DNA of 64,000 nucleotides from Allium sativum (taxonomy: Eukaryota; Streptophyta; Magnoliopsida; Asparagales; Amaryllidaceae): assembly GCA_030737875.1 (NCBI GenBank), contig CM060909.1, positions 31,361,159 to 31,425,158 on the forward strand, in the 5' to 3' direction. Numbering within the stretch: position 1 is the stretch's first letter; every line of letters begins with the position of its first letter. This document shows, piece by piece, positions 25,224 through 37,700 of this stretch. The notes under the pieces were generated by a model, which saw only the letters and a program-made list of their open reading frames with translations, had not been told where the DNA came from and ran no database searches. The position numbers and the translations under genes were made by a program.

Positions 25224-28200
25224 TGTAACTACGGTTTGGGAAAGTATTATCAGGAAATAAAAAAAGTTTCCAAAGGGTTGAGCATGAGCCAGAAGGAAAA
25301 TACCCAACACCCAAATAGCCCAGTAATATTGAAAATATAAAACATTACGCAGTGGAAAAATAATGAAAATTCGAAATACAAATTATTTCATTTCGTAAAA
25401 TACTATCAAACAACACCACATGTCTCAAATCATCAAATACAAAATACATATCCCTCGATCTCACCAATATGAGAATAAAGAAAGAATAATATCCCTCTAA
25501 AACGCAAATAAAATTCAATCAACATGAAATAGAAAAACAGAATAAATATATTTAATGAAAAAGAAGTCGAGATGCTTCAAGAAGAAATCTAAGATGGTCC
25601 AAGTCAAACTTATGAACTTAAAAGGGGAAATGAAAACCGAGAAGGGGTTAGACTTTTAGGTTTGATGAGTGAGATAATTACTAGCATATTAGGTAGAGTA
25701 AAAGAGTTAGACATGATAATAGTTTTGTGTACGTGCTCAAATGTGGTTAGGGTAAATATAAATTATCGAATCTGTAATTATTTTTGTGAAGGTATTCTTT
25801 TCTTCCAAATTTATATTCTTAGGATTCATTTCCTAGGTACCCTTCGATCGTCTCTTAACCCAAACTGCAGCCCAAACCTTGGGGCTAGACCCAAGTTGGG
25901 AGTCTATGTGCCACTAGAAATCCTGCCAACTAGCAAATAAAGACACGTTCTCAAGTGAATTTCATAGTAATCCCTGATCAAAATCTACAAGCTTAGAAAG
26001 CATCAGATGCCTTACTGTTTAACTAAACAAGACCTCTTACACTACTAGTCCACCTAGGTATTCCCGTTGTCATCCTATGATCAATAGAAAGCTAGTCTGA
26101 ATAGGAGATGGTCAGACGGGTCCTATTAAACGAAACTAAGCTATGAACCAAATCAAATCTTTTTCTATGACCACTTACACCGTTGTTCCACCTAAGCGTG
26201 CTTGGTCAATCTAGGCCCATTGAACAACTAGTTGGATATAGGAGGCGGTTAGACGGGTCCTAAATATCTATGTTTTCTTTTTATCCCAATATAAAAATCT
26301 GGACCCAAAAATATTTGCCCACTTCCTGACTGAGTATGATATTTTAAGTATCATAACAGGTTTTGTTGTATTTTCTGGTTGCTTGATTATCATAATAATT
26401 CTGCTTAGATTTTTTATTTTAACTGTTTATGAAAGTTGGTCATAAAATGCTGCCAATCTGTTAATTTTAGTCTATTTTTATTTTTAGCGTAATTCTGTTA
26501 TTTTTAGTCGATTTTGCTTTTTAATATAATTTTGTTGTTTTACTGTAATTTAATACTGAATTTATGGATTACATATTTCTAGTTTTGTGCAATGTTCTAT
26601 TATTAAGCACTGAAAAGAGAGAGAGAGAAAGAACTGTGTTTAAATTAAACATTAAAGTACCAAGGAAAAAAGAAATAAATGCAAAATAATAATTATTACT
26701 TAAGGAAAAAGGACTAAATTAAAACTAAGTTACAAAATAATATAAAATACTGTAAGAAAATGCAAAAAGTAGCTATAGAAAATAAAATATTAAACTATTG
26801 ATAAATACTGAAATAAAACTAAAATTAAAAACAAGAATTGCAGAAAACTGCAACTAAAAACTATTAAGCCCTAGTTACTTTAAGTGAGTATTAGGCACAC
26901 ATCCCTAAAACCAAACTTGATTAGAACGGCCTCCCTCCCTAAGTTTCCATGCAAACCCGGTCCCTATTTTATGACTCACGTGTTTTTGCAAAAAAAAAAG
27001 GTGCTGTTAAGTAAAAAAAATAATAATCTAAAACTGGAAATATTCCCAGAAGACCACGCCAAAAAAAAAGTTGCATACATGTATGCAACTATTGCAGAAA
27101 CTGTTTCCATTGAAAATCTGGACCGAAACTTGCATACATGTGTGCAACTGTTTGAAATACTTGCACACATATATGCATGTATTTCATGAAGGAAACTTAA
27201 CTGAAATTTTGCTTATGGATTTTTGCACACATCTATGAAACTTTTTTGTTTTATTGCACACCTGAATGCAAATAAATGTGAACTGATTTGCATGGCTATG
27301 AATTATTGCACACTTTTGTGGAAGAACTGTGCAATATTTGCACAGATGTATGCAAAAATTTTCATATATGTGCATACTATTATGCATTTAACTACATTTT
27401 CGTTGTTTTTTTCGTTTTTAACGTCTTTTTCGGTGGTTGTTTCAACTGATTTTTTATTTATGTTTTCGTGTTTTGTTTAAATATGAATTTACGTATTTTT
27501 TTTTATGAATTTTCAAATATAGGGGCCTAATTTACAATAAGTTTAGGACCGAATGTGAGCTTAATTTTGAAACTTAATAGGAACCTGTGCCAAATGAACC
27601 CTTACTTTAATCTGCTAATTTCTGAAATAATTAAAACACTCACCCTGGTCTTATGCTTGAAATCTTTAGCTGCAGCAGATACCCATATATATATATATAT
27701 ATATACATTTATATATATATATATATAGTTGATTTTCTTCTCCAAAAAATTTAGTATAAGACTCTTCCCAATAAAGAACAAACCCTATGGAGAAGAGTTA
27801 AGCGTGATTTGAGAGCTAGGTCTAGGGTCTATTTATAGTTTTAGGTTAGGGATTTTAAACCGTAAGATATGTTGATTAAATCTGTGCTAGTCACATAGCC
27901 TGACCAATTAGGGCTCAACATTTCAAAAATGAACAAGTAGGAGCATGCTAAGTCAACATAATATAATAATTCAATGTCACCAAAATACACCTGGACGAAT
28001 CATCATCTAGGTTTATATGTGTGTCAACACACTCATCAAATTTGCCGACACACATAGTGTATTATAATTGATGTTGTTTTCTTTTCATTTTGTTTTAATT
28101 CTTGTTCAATTCATATCTTGCTCATTTTAACTCCGATTTCTGCAAACTTGGAGTTTAAACTAACCAGAAAATTGTCATGGACACAATGTTGTAATTTCCA

Positions 28201-28529
28201 TTGTCATATTCTGAAGTTTTAGAGAACTTATTTATTACTTAGTTAGTTTGTAAATAAGTTACAGTCTTCAAAATTATCCTTCTTTATTATTATATAACTT
28301 CCAATAGATTGCACTAATACATGACTTAATTATTGTTTTATTATGTGTGTTACCTTTTCTAATCCAAATGCCCATGTTAAATATTCGAAATTAATTCTTT
28401 TATTATCTGCTAATGAAAATTAATTTCTTGATTATTTTTTATAACATTATGTACGAATTTATTTATTACTTTGTAACATTATTATTTGAATTTCTTAATT
28501 TATTACGCCTTTAAATTTTGGGTATTACA
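25224..28529 (-). repeat. Gypsy LTR of a third family (3' LTR), lower boundary tentative
   Basis: The upper end is TGTAATACCC at 28529 on the minus strand, preceded by GGGGACGAAATCC and a purine stretch as at the 3' LTRs of the Tekay-like elements. A TATA-like box is at 27829-27838. The motif GAGACGATCGA near 25845 and two hairpin modules at 26036-26261 match landmarks in the Tekay-like LTRs; the distance from the GATCGA landmark to the LTR end in those copies suggests a lower end near 25224. Includes (TA)n at about 27684-27727. Confidence 0.55.
26036..26261 (-). other. Two tandem hairpin modules in the third LTR family
   Basis: Segments 26036-26124 and 26174-26261 are diverged copies. In the second, GTTGTTC (26182-26188) is complementary to GAACAAC (26222-26228); in the first, ACTAG (26044-26048) to CTAGT (26092-26096). 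On the minus strand both end in GTGTAAG then GGTC, resembling the GTGAGAGGTC that follows the module in the Tekay-like LTRs. Confidence 0.5.
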
Positions 28530-29200
28530 TTTTCCGCTTCTTAAAGGATTTCGTCCCCGAGATATCCAAGGACACAAGAATGATATAAGTATTTTCATCT
28601 AATACCAACATCTAACCTACTCAACCATCATTCACTGGCATTTATGTCTTTAAGTTTTCTAATGCAATTTATGATATTATGCAATAGTGTAGTGCGTATG
28701 TCCCTAACTAATGCAATGATCAGGCAGTTTGTTCATTCATTTGACCTCCTTTTATTGCGAATATGCCCGTTGCCATATATTCAATATAAATGCAAATTCC
28801 TAATGATACTGATAGTTCTACATACGTACTGCAAACATAATCTATATGCAATAATCATATGCTAGTCATCCTTTTATACAATCGTGGAATTTAATAAATA
28901 AAGCAAAATTGCACACTTCCATATGCAATATGAAGGTGTCCTAGTCAGCGAATCTCTGTTAGATCCTAGTGTGTGTTATGCATCCATTGCATCCACTAGA
29001 AACCACTAGTGTACATCATCCATTACATTTATTTTATATTTATTTGATAAAAATAAGTGGTGAACTTGTCACTGTGAACTACCGTAAATACTCAATTAAC
29101 ATGCAAATAAAAGACTATAATCATTTATTTTATATTTATTTGATTCATTTGAACATATTTTTATGATAAAAATCCAATAGCAGTAGATTATGTATTATGG
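28530..29200 (-). other. Degenerate post-pol segment of the third gypsy element
   Basis: Immediately next to the LTR the minus strand reads GGGGACGAAATCCTTTAAG, the conserved block before the polypurine tract. Beyond that no pol sequence can be recognised, so most of the element is deleted or replaced. Confidence 0.5.
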
Positions 29201-29342
29201 AAAAATTAACAAATTAACATTATGATTTGAGACCTATCCAGGAACACGACAAACTCTTCCCTATATTTAAATCTCGCCATCTATTTGTTTCCACTATCTA
29301 CTTGTAATTTTCGAGTTTGAGGATTTTTAGAATTCAGGCGAA

Positions 29343-29453
29343 ATGGCCGAGGAGGGTTATAAAGTTACCTTGCATGTTTATGATCTTAGCAATGGGCTTG
29401 CTCGACAGCTGAAAGCTAATATTAGCACCGAGGATGAGATTGAACAAAGTTGA
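29343..29453 (+). pseudogene. 5' fragment of a DeSI/PPPDE desumoylating isopeptidase gene
   Basis: A 36-codon frame starts MAEEGYKVTLHVYDLSNGLA and continues RQL before diverging and ending in TGA. VxLxVYDLSxGLARxL is the N-terminal signature of the PPPDE (DeSI-1-type) thiol isopeptidases, which remove SUMO or related modifiers. In intact members the catalytic His follows in a HTG motif some 12-15 residues later; that part is missing. A TATA-like stretch lies at about 29260. The CACTA terminus 640 bp downstream suggests a captured first exon, though an old truncated gene is possible. Confidence 0.7.
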
Positions 29454-30095
29454 ACGCTTTTCTATGATTGCTCTCATCTGATTATAGTTTCCCCATTCGA
29501 TTTAAAGCACTAAACGAATCAAACATGCCCTAGTTTTAACATCGAACAGGAGATAAAATCAAATTTGTGGAAGCGTCGAACAGGAGATGAAATCGAATTG
29601 GGAAAGTGAAAAAGCAGCAGAATTTAGGTTTAAATTTTGGTGAATTTAGGTTTAAATTTTGTTCAATAAAGGGGAAAGTGAAGAGAATATGTCATAGAAG
29701 AAGAACGATTACTATTTTGTGAAGGGGGATCGCGCCAAAATTTCACAGCAGAATAATGCAATAAGGTGGTTGTTACTGATTGGATGATGGGGGTAATGTT
29801 TTAAATAGGAAGTAGAGATTGCTTTGAACCGTTGGATTAATCATGCATCTACGGTTATTAATTTGTTTATTCTGATGACACGGATCGTTGACATGAATTG
29901 TATTTATGTACAGCAATGCTTTGAACTAGTGTTGCACATCACAACACTAGAATTTCCACTGCAACAGTGCATTCACGTCTAATGCAACAACATATGAATA
30001 TTGTTGCGGAAGATCAAAGAAAGCATAACTTTAGCCATACTTTTTCATGCAATGCACACATATTAGTGTCGATTATGCTCACTTTTGTAGTAGTG
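29454..30095. mobile_element. CACTA-type transposon terminus
   Basis: The right end, read on the minus strand, begins CACTACTACAAAAGTGAGC at 30095, a standard CACTA terminal inverted repeat. The next 3 bases (tta, 30096-30098) would be the target duplication. Inside are short direct repeats (near 29545-29590 and 29620-29660) and no transposase. The left terminus was not found, so the left limit given here is only the end of the gene fragment. Confidence 0.65.
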
Positions 30096-30098
30096 TTA

Positions 30099-31186
30099 GG
30101 ATCTAGTATCTCTTATTTGAATACCAATACAACTTAAAATTAATTATCAAATCACATGTAAATCAACAATAGAACGAAGGGAGAGAACTGCAAGTATTAA
30201 CGTGGCTTAGATATACATGTACCACATCCACGAATACCCGATAACCCTTTATTTCTTCACTTTGAAAGAGAGTATAACATGAGAAGAGATTGAATATTTA
30301 AAAAAAAAAAAAAAAATTGCTCGTCCAATACAATACAAAAATAAGGATCATATTCGGGATATTACAATGGATAAAACTCTTTTTTGTTAAGTTGAAAAGA
30401 TAAGCAAATGTTTCTATGTTTATAGCACAAGAATGAATGCATACATGGAGATAAAAATGAAATGTTTTTGGATTTTCATGATTCGATTTCAACACAAATT
30501 TAACATATTTACGTTTGTTTCCATCAGCATCCTTATTAAATGAATCCTTATTAAATGAATCTTCAAATCAATTAAAATCACTTGTAATACTATTTGATTA
30601 TTTTTCAATTTGTTAGGCATATTTGACTTTACTGAGGTAATCAATCAATACCTTCAATTAATAAATATCTTCTCCCTTTGTCATAGACTTAAAAACATCC
30701 AAATTTATGTAAGTTCCTAAATTTATTGTACAAAGATGCATCTGATTTTCTGTTTCATTTTACCTTGAGGTTCAAGATGATTAATTACACTACGTCACAA
30801 CTTGAAGGACGAATATTGAAAACGCATGAATGGTCCAAATGTTTTAATTGCTTTGATTTTGTCAGTCTTACCTTTTTAAATTTTACGAGGTTGACGTATT
30901 TTCGTGTGTCATTCAAAGAAGCAATAAAAGATGTTATGTAGATTGAGCAAATAAAAAAGCAGAACTTATTGATTTTCAAGGTCTATTTGAACACTTTTGT
31001 ATCTCTTAGTTTATATTTAATTTTGTGTTTAAATAGCCGTCCTTGACCACCAGTCGCTAGTTTGAATTCCACACCCTAGTAAGATATAACACCAGCGACA
31101 GCATTGCCTCTACACCCTACTTAGAGGGTTCCTAACCCCGAGCCCTCCTTCGTACACGATGATATTTGATTAAATTCTTTTTACAT
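30099..31186. other. No gene recognised
   Basis: AT-rich sequence with a poly-A run at about 30300-30317 and only short low-complexity frames. The strip near 31030-31140 has a B-box-like TAGTTTGAATTCC but no matching A box. Confidence 0.6.
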
Positions 31187-31850
31187 ATTAAACTTAGGGC
31201 TGTAAATTTTGTACGAACGTCCGATGTTCGGTCATGTCCGTGACCGAAATACGTCCGATCGAGTTCGTCCGATTCTTATTTAGGACACGAGTTAGAACAG
31301 CAAAATTTGTAAAAAAAAATCACATCCGGTCCGAATTCGTTCGAATTCGTCCGAATTCCGTATAGAGTTGAGAGAAAATCTAATAAAATGTACAAAATGT
31401 GATATAAATAACCATGTCCGACCGAGTCCGATCGTGTCTGTGTCCGAAAAACATATGTTTGTGTCCGACCGATTTTATTTAGAACACGAATTAGGACAAC
31501 GAAATTAGTCCGAGAAATTTTTTGGTTTGGTTCGTGTTTGGTCCGTTTTTTAGAATAGAAACCGAACACACCTCAATCCGGTCCGGTTCGACCGATTTTG
31601 TAACAACCCGTATTTTCAATAACCTGTTATAACATAAATCGAGGCAGAATTTAATTCAAAAATCTGAATCAAGGGAAACGGGCTATGCCATTGCGTTCGT
31701 CTCGGAAAAATACGCGAAATAGAGTCCGAGTTTTCGAAAATCGGAGTCCGTATGACCCAGTTAAGGCCCATTGAAGTTTTCAGAAATTTCCATGTTAAAA
31801 ACAGATTTAAATTTCAAATTAAAAACAAGGATTAGGGCTAATTGGCGTCA

Positions 31851-31941
31851 GGCGGGAAAACTCCCGCCAGGACCCCCATGTCGACAGGCATGTCGACAGG
31901 GGTCTTAGGGTGTCGACTGCCCTGTCGACAGCCCTGTCGAC
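31851..31941 (+). promoter_or_regulatory. U3 cluster: E2F-like site in an inverted repeat and five GTCGAC palindromes
   Basis: GGCGGGAAAA at 31851-31860 contains GCGGGAAA, the complement of the E2F consensus TTTCCCGC, and pairs with TCCCGCC at 31862-31868. GTCGAC follows at 31880, 31892, 31912, 31924 and 31936, four of the five gaps being 12, 12, 12 and 20. All sit 140-230 bp upstream of the TATA box, where retroelement enhancers are expected. Confidence 0.45.
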
Positions 31942-32475
31942 ACGGGGTGGCCAGGCAGTCTTGCCTGGCGCACCATTTTGATTTGGGCTTGGTCTTGTGG
32001 CTTGGTTCTAGAGAATTCCTAAATCTGACGGGCCTAAACTAACCTAGGGTTAATCCTAGGGCTAAAAACACTCTAATCTTCTATAAATAAGCCCCTAATC
32101 CTACCCTAAAGCCTCATTATTCACTCTAGCAACCAAACTATGTCAAATTGAAATCTCAAATGGCCTCCACCTAAGAACCCTAGCCTCCACCCTCTTCAAA
32201 AATCATTTCTATTAAGATTTTGATGTTCATACAAGCTTTTCTAAGTTGTATGAATGATCATTAGCTTGCATACATCATCAAGTTGCAAGCTTTATTTGCT
32301 AAGCTAGAGTTTTTGGGATTTTTGTTAATTGGAGCTTTGTTTTGGGGTTTTATATGCTTGCATAAAAGGGCTTCTCAATCTTTATTAGTAGATTTGTGTC
32401 TTCATAATATTTGTAAGCCCTCTTACCTTCATTTTAGAAACTCTAAAGTTAATATGTGATGAAAGTTGAGATTTA

Positions 32476-32910
32476 TGCATGTTGAATAAGTTATGCATGC
32501 TTATGCGAGTTCACTATGCTATGTTATGCATGTTTAATAAGTTATGCATGCTTATGCGAGTTCACCATGCAATGTTATGCATGTTTAATAAGTTATGCAT
32601 GCTTATGCGAGTTCACTATGCTATGTTATGCATGTTTAATGAGTTATGCATGCTTATGTGAGTTCACTATGCTATGTTACACATGTTTGATAAGTTATGC
32701 ATGCTTATGCAAGTACACTATGCCATGATTCGCAAGTCTAACAAGTTATGCATGTTTATGCAAGTTCACTATGCCATGATTTGCAAGTTTAACAAGTTAT
32801 GCATGTTTATGCAAGTTCATTAAGTCATGATTTGCAAGTTTAACAAGTTATGCATGTTTATGCAAGTTCACTATGCTAAGTTATGCAAGTCCAACATGTT
32901 ATGCATGCTT
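32476..32910 (+). repeat. Tandem repeat in the LTR, unit about 54 bp
   Basis: Units are built on AGTTATGCATGCTTATGC followed by GAGTTCAC. The 3' LTR copy (about 40675-41055) lacks one unit, which explains most of the length difference between the two LTRs. Confidence 0.85.
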
Positions 32911-33194
32911 ATTATGATATGTAAGATTTATCATGTATGTTGGGCCAAGTTCCCTCTTTCTATCCTTTATGCGTTATGACGAATATGTAAGCGATAGAAT
33001 GACGTTGGGGGGGTTTTTGGGTAAAACTTAAAATACATGAAAATATAAGAATGGGAATTTACCTATTAAGTTAGGTCTACCCCTTGGGAATTTACCTATT
33101 AAGTTAGGTCTACCCAAGTATTTGTTAAACTTGTAATTATGGTTTGAAATAAAGTGGACATGACACTTAGAAAACATGTGTGGCCAACTCGAGG

Positions 33195-33373
33195 TTGGGT
33201 TGAGTTTGTAGCGTAAACCTACCCGGAACCGACCGGCTTAACTAGTTGCTACAAACAATAGGACCCAATATGAGAAGTTGGTCATGTGTACCTGGGACCC
33301 GAGGTTAGACCAAGTTGTGGTGTAAAGCTACCCGGAACCGACCGGCTTAACTAGTAACCGCAACAAAGTCTAA
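33195..33373 (+). other. Two tandem copies of a conserved hairpin module (element A, 5' LTR)
   Basis: Copy 1: outer stem TTGGGT (33195-33200) with ACCCAA (33263-33268), second stem GTTTGTAGC (33204-33212) with GCTACAAAC (33248-33256). Copy 2: TTAGAC (33305-33310) with GTCTAA (33368-33373), second stem GTTGTGGT (33314-33321) with ACCGCAAC (33357-33364, one G-T pair). Inside both, CTA pairs with TAG and CCGG with CCGG around a 6-base loop, and 35 bases separate the second-stem arms. Confidence 0.7.
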
Positions 33374-34571
33374 TGTGAGAGGTCAAGGTACAATTAAATT
33401 AATGCCTCATGATTAGGGTTAAGTCATGGCCCACTAATACTTAACCAATTTTGGGGATGCGAGGGATTAAATGGGGTTAAGTGGTGAACTGTTGGTTACA
33501 CTTAACTAATTTAATCCATGATTAGTGAGGGGTTAAACCACACTTAACCCTCTTAGAAAACCCTAGCAACGTGGTCTGTTCTAGCAGTAATCCCAGTTTG
33601 GTATCATTCACAACCCTAGAGGCTAGGCTAGGGCGGGGCACGATTACTGGACTGATGTAAGCGACCAAAGCGACGGCTGAGTGGTACAGCGGTGCGGGTC
33701 CAGGCGGGCTACGGACGTGCACGTAGTTCGGTGTTGGACAAACTCGAGGCACGGGTACCAGTAGGTTTAGACTGTGCATTATTGCTTAGGTGTCTGGGGT
33801 TGACACCCGAGGGCTTGATACACCCAAAGGTGGACCCAGCACAGTCTGACTACAACCATATGTGGGCCGTATGGACACCAACACTTGACGTGTTAGGTTT
33901 ATAGGGAGACGATCGACTACACCGTTGGGCTGGACCTTGTATTAAGGTCACCTCATGCTATTGGGCCAAAGTTTGGGCTGAGGGACCAATACTTGTTATG
34001 TTAGTTTGCTAGTACACTGTGGTGCAAAGCTTAATCTTCTTTATGTGATGACACCTTTATCTATTGCCAGTATATTCATCTCAGTTTCCATCATGATGTT
34101 AGCTTTATTAGTTTATAGACTGATCGTAGTAGGGCTTACCAGTCTTTTTGACTGACCTGTTTTCTTTCGCTTCTTTTCTTCCGTTTCCCCCCCCAGGTTC
34201 TCAGGGAGGGAACAGTGGTGCTTAGCTTGGATTGCTTGCTTGTTCGCTGGATAGCTCATGTATGTCTGGACATTGAGCTCGCTATGGTTTATCACTTTTA
34301 TTTTTGGGGATAGCACTATGTATTTCAGTATTTCTGTTTATGTTGTACTAGACATATTTATTTTGGCAGATGACTTTATGATGTACTAGACTTGTTTTGA
34401 GATGGTTTGAGATATTCCGCTGTTTTATTCTCATTTACTCTGTTTTACATATATATTTATGTTCCTGTTCTGCCTTGATATATCATTATGCATGCTTACC
34501 CAGTTCTAACGCCCCCCAGAAGCTAGTGCCCCCGAAAGAGTGACCCTAGCGGAGGTGGGGTGTTACAAATT

Positions 34572-34583
34572 TGGTATCAGAGC
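34572..34583 (+). other. Primer-binding site of element A, initiator-Met tRNA type
   Basis: TGGTATCAGAGC four bases after the 5' LTR end. Confidence 0.95.
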
Positions 34584-34761
34584 ATATGGTTTACGAGAAA
34601 GAACAAAAAGTTTTTAAGAGACTTTTGAAAAACTATTTTCAAAACAAGTATAAAGTATTTTCCAAAGAAAAGTCTAGTATTTTAAAAAGGCTATCCCCAA
34701 AAAGCCATTAGCGTTATCCTTCGTTCCCTTGACCTAATCTTATCTTATCCTTCGTTTCAGT

Positions 34762-37700
34762 ATGGCTGAGGATCTTGCCATCCCGGATGGAGTAAATGTG
34801 CCACTCTGGTATAGGAGGCTTCTAGAAGCTAGGGCAGCAGCCGGCCCCGCAAACCCTACTCCCACTCCTCCTCCTGTAGTTGAGAATCCTCTCCCTAATA
34901 TCCCTCCTTCGGTGGTTCCTGCTCCCCCTCCTCCAGCAGTTAATATTCCTCCTTCCGTTGCTAATGTTCCTCCCCCTCCCGTTGCTGAGGCTCCTCTTCC
35001 TCCTCCTCCCCCTCAGCATCCTCAGGTTGAGTTCACGAAGGTTTGTAAAGACTTCAAGGCGATGGGAGGCAAGAATTTCCTAGGCACGGAATCTTTTGTT
35101 GAAGCTAGGAATTGGCTGAAAGACACTGAGGACTTGTTTGCTATCTTTGGGATTGATGACGAGAGGAAGATCTTATTGACAGTGTGGCTTTTGAAGGATG
35201 AAGCAGCCTATTGGTGGGAGGTCACCAATGGGACGAGGCCCGTTGAGACTTGGGCCGATTTGAGGGCTAGATTTGTGACCAAGTTTCTATCTTCTGCTGA
35301 GGCGAATTTACAGATGGAGAAGTTCATTGCATTAAAGCAAGGTGATATGTCTGTTAAGGAGTATGTGAACAAGTTTAATCAGCTGGCCCGTTTTGGTTTG
35401 GATATGGTGAACACTCCGGAGAAGAAGGCTCTTCGATTTGCTAGAGGGTTGAATGAGCCGCTGCAGGGCTTGGCGATGTCACATATTACGCATGGGGCTA
35501 CTTTTGAGAGTTTGGTCAACATGGCTCTGCTTCAGGGAGATGGAAAGAAAGAGGTCAAGACGAGTGATACTCAAGCAAAGAAGACTGATTCTCAAGGCAA
35601 AGGCAATCAAGGTGGTCAAAGCAGCCAGGGGAATCAGGGCAAGAACAAGAAGGGGAACAACAACAACAAAGGCAAGGGAAAGTGCAATTACTGTGGTGTG
35701 CCTGGACACTTTGCTAAGGATTGTAGGAAGAAGAAAAGGAAGCTTAGTGGTGGATGTTTTTTCTGTGGTGAGGCTGGACACTTCAGCAAGGAGTGCCCGA
35801 AGAAGAAAGGACAGGCTGGACCTTCAGGAGGGCAAGTTCATGCTCTCAATACCGCTCCAGTTCCCGATCGAGGTAGTGTTTCTGTTGAGAACCTTGTTTA
35901 TGTTTCTGATCTTCCAGTTCGTACCTTGTTTGATTCTGGTGCATCACATAGCTTTATTTCATCTAATCTTGTTGATAGCTTGCGCCTTAATACTAGCTTA
36001 GTGGATGATCCCGTTTGTGTTTCGAATCCCATTGGGGGTTCTGCTCATCTATCTATGATATGTGAGGATCTGAGGATCTCTATACTCAGTGTAGAGTTCT
36101 GGTGTAGTGCATATGTTCTTGGTTTCAGGGGATACGGATTGATACTGGGCATGGATTGGCTGTCCCGATATGGAGCCATTCTTGATTGTGAGCATAGGGT
36201 TGTGAGGCTTGTGACTCGCCTTGGCAACACCTTAGAGATTTCATGCAATCCGAAGGATCCCGTCATGTTGTGCTATCTTGAATCTCTCAACTCGTCAAAG
36301 GAAGCCCTTCAGTCTATAAGGGTAGTCCGAGATTATCCAGATGTTTTTGAAGAAGTTAAGGGGTTGCCCCCTAAACGAGAGATTGATTTTCGCATTTATC
36401 TGGTGGATAATGCTAAGCCCGTTTCTTTGCCCGTTCGGCATATGGCTCCGCGTGAGAGACGGGAGCTGAGCAAGCAAGTGAAAGAATTGCTTGAGAAGAA
36501 CTTCATCAGAAGAAGTATATCCGAATGGGGATCGCCTGTGGTGTTTGCTACTAAGGCAGATGGTTCTCTTCGACTCTGTGTGGACTATAGATAATTGAAT
36601 AAGCTGACTAAGAAGAACAGACACCCGTTACCGAGGATCGACGATCTCTTTGACCAGCTTGTTGGTGCTTCTGTTTTCTCTCAGCTTGATCTTGCTACCG
36701 GATTTCATCAGCTCAGAGTGGCTGAAGATAGTATAGACAAGACTGCATTCAGCACTCCAGATGGATTCTTTGAATGGCTTGTTATGCCGTTCGGTTTGAC
36801 GAATGCACCCGCGTATTTTGTGGACTTAATGAGTAGGGTGTTTCGAGAGTTCTTGAACAAGTTTGTCGTGGTCTTTGTGGATGATATTCTGGTTTTCTCC
36901 AAGGATGAAGAAGAGCACGCGAGGCATCTTGTAGAGGTGATGGATACGCTTAGAGCACATCAGTTAAAGGCCAAGTTCTCCAAGTGCCACTTTTGGAGAA
37001 GGGAAGTCAGATTCCTTGGGCATATCGTATCCAAGCAAGGCTTAGCGGTGGATCCCGCAAAGGTGGTTGCAGTTCAGGATTGGAAGACTCCAAGGAATGC
37101 AACCGAGGTGAGAAGTTTTCTAGGTCTTGCGGGTTTTTACCGGAAGTTCATCAAGGACTTCGCGAAGATATCCGCTCCTCTTACTAAGTTGACGAAGAAG
37201 AACTTAGTTTTTGCTTGGAATATGGATTGTGAGCTTGCTTTTCAGAGACTCAAGAGAGCCCTTACCTCTGCACCAGTTCTAGCTTTACCCGATGGTGGTA
37301 AGATATTTACCGTGTACACTGATGCTTGTGGCACGGGATTGGGCGCCGTTCTGATGCAAGAGGGCAGAGTTATATGTTTTGGGGGGAGGCAACTTAAGGT
37401 GCATGAGAAGAATTATCCCACCCATGATCTAGAGCTGGCAGCGATAGTGTATGCACTCAAGGCTTGGCGTCATTATCTTCTGGGAGAGAGATTTGAGCTG
37501 TATACTGATCATAAGTCTTTGAAGTATCTCTTTTCGCAGAAGGATCTGAACTTGAGGCAACAGAGATGGATGGAATTCTTGGCTTCCTATGATTTTGACA
37601 TAGCCTATACCCCTGGCAAGGGGAATGTTGTAGCGGATGCGTTGAGTAGAAAAAGGTTGACACTAAGTCCTCTATTTGTTGAGATGAAGAATTTAGAGTT

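Larger units (their letters stand above)
31599..34567 (+). repeat. 5' LTR of element A (2,969 bp)
   Basis: Begins TGTAACAACCCG and ends GGGTGTTACA. TATA box CTATAAATAA at 32081-32090. Upstream of it are an E2F-like site and five GTCGAC palindromes. Downstream come a tandem repeat at about 32476-32910, two 30-nt hairpins (33053-33082, 33086-33115) and two larger hairpin modules (33195-33268, 33305-33373). No protein is encoded; frames such as 32479-32661 are translations of the tandem repeat. Confidence 0.93.

Noticed and set aside
26037..30098. A 4-kb CACTA element with left end CACTACTA at 26040 and duplication tta on both sides.
   Set aside because: The matching word at 26037-26047 belongs to a repeated LTR module (a homologous CTTACAC occurs at 26174), and LTR homology runs unbroken across 26040. 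The terminal match is only 8 bp.
31276..31569. 97-codon minus-strand frame in the hAT-type element as a transposase remnant.
   Set aside because: It translates internally repeated GTCCGA-type words; no transposase motif is present and the element is only 413 bp long.
32476..32910. Regularly spaced repeats resembling a CRISPR array.
   Set aside because: The repeats are continuous tandem units without unique spacers, inside a plant retrotransposon LTR.
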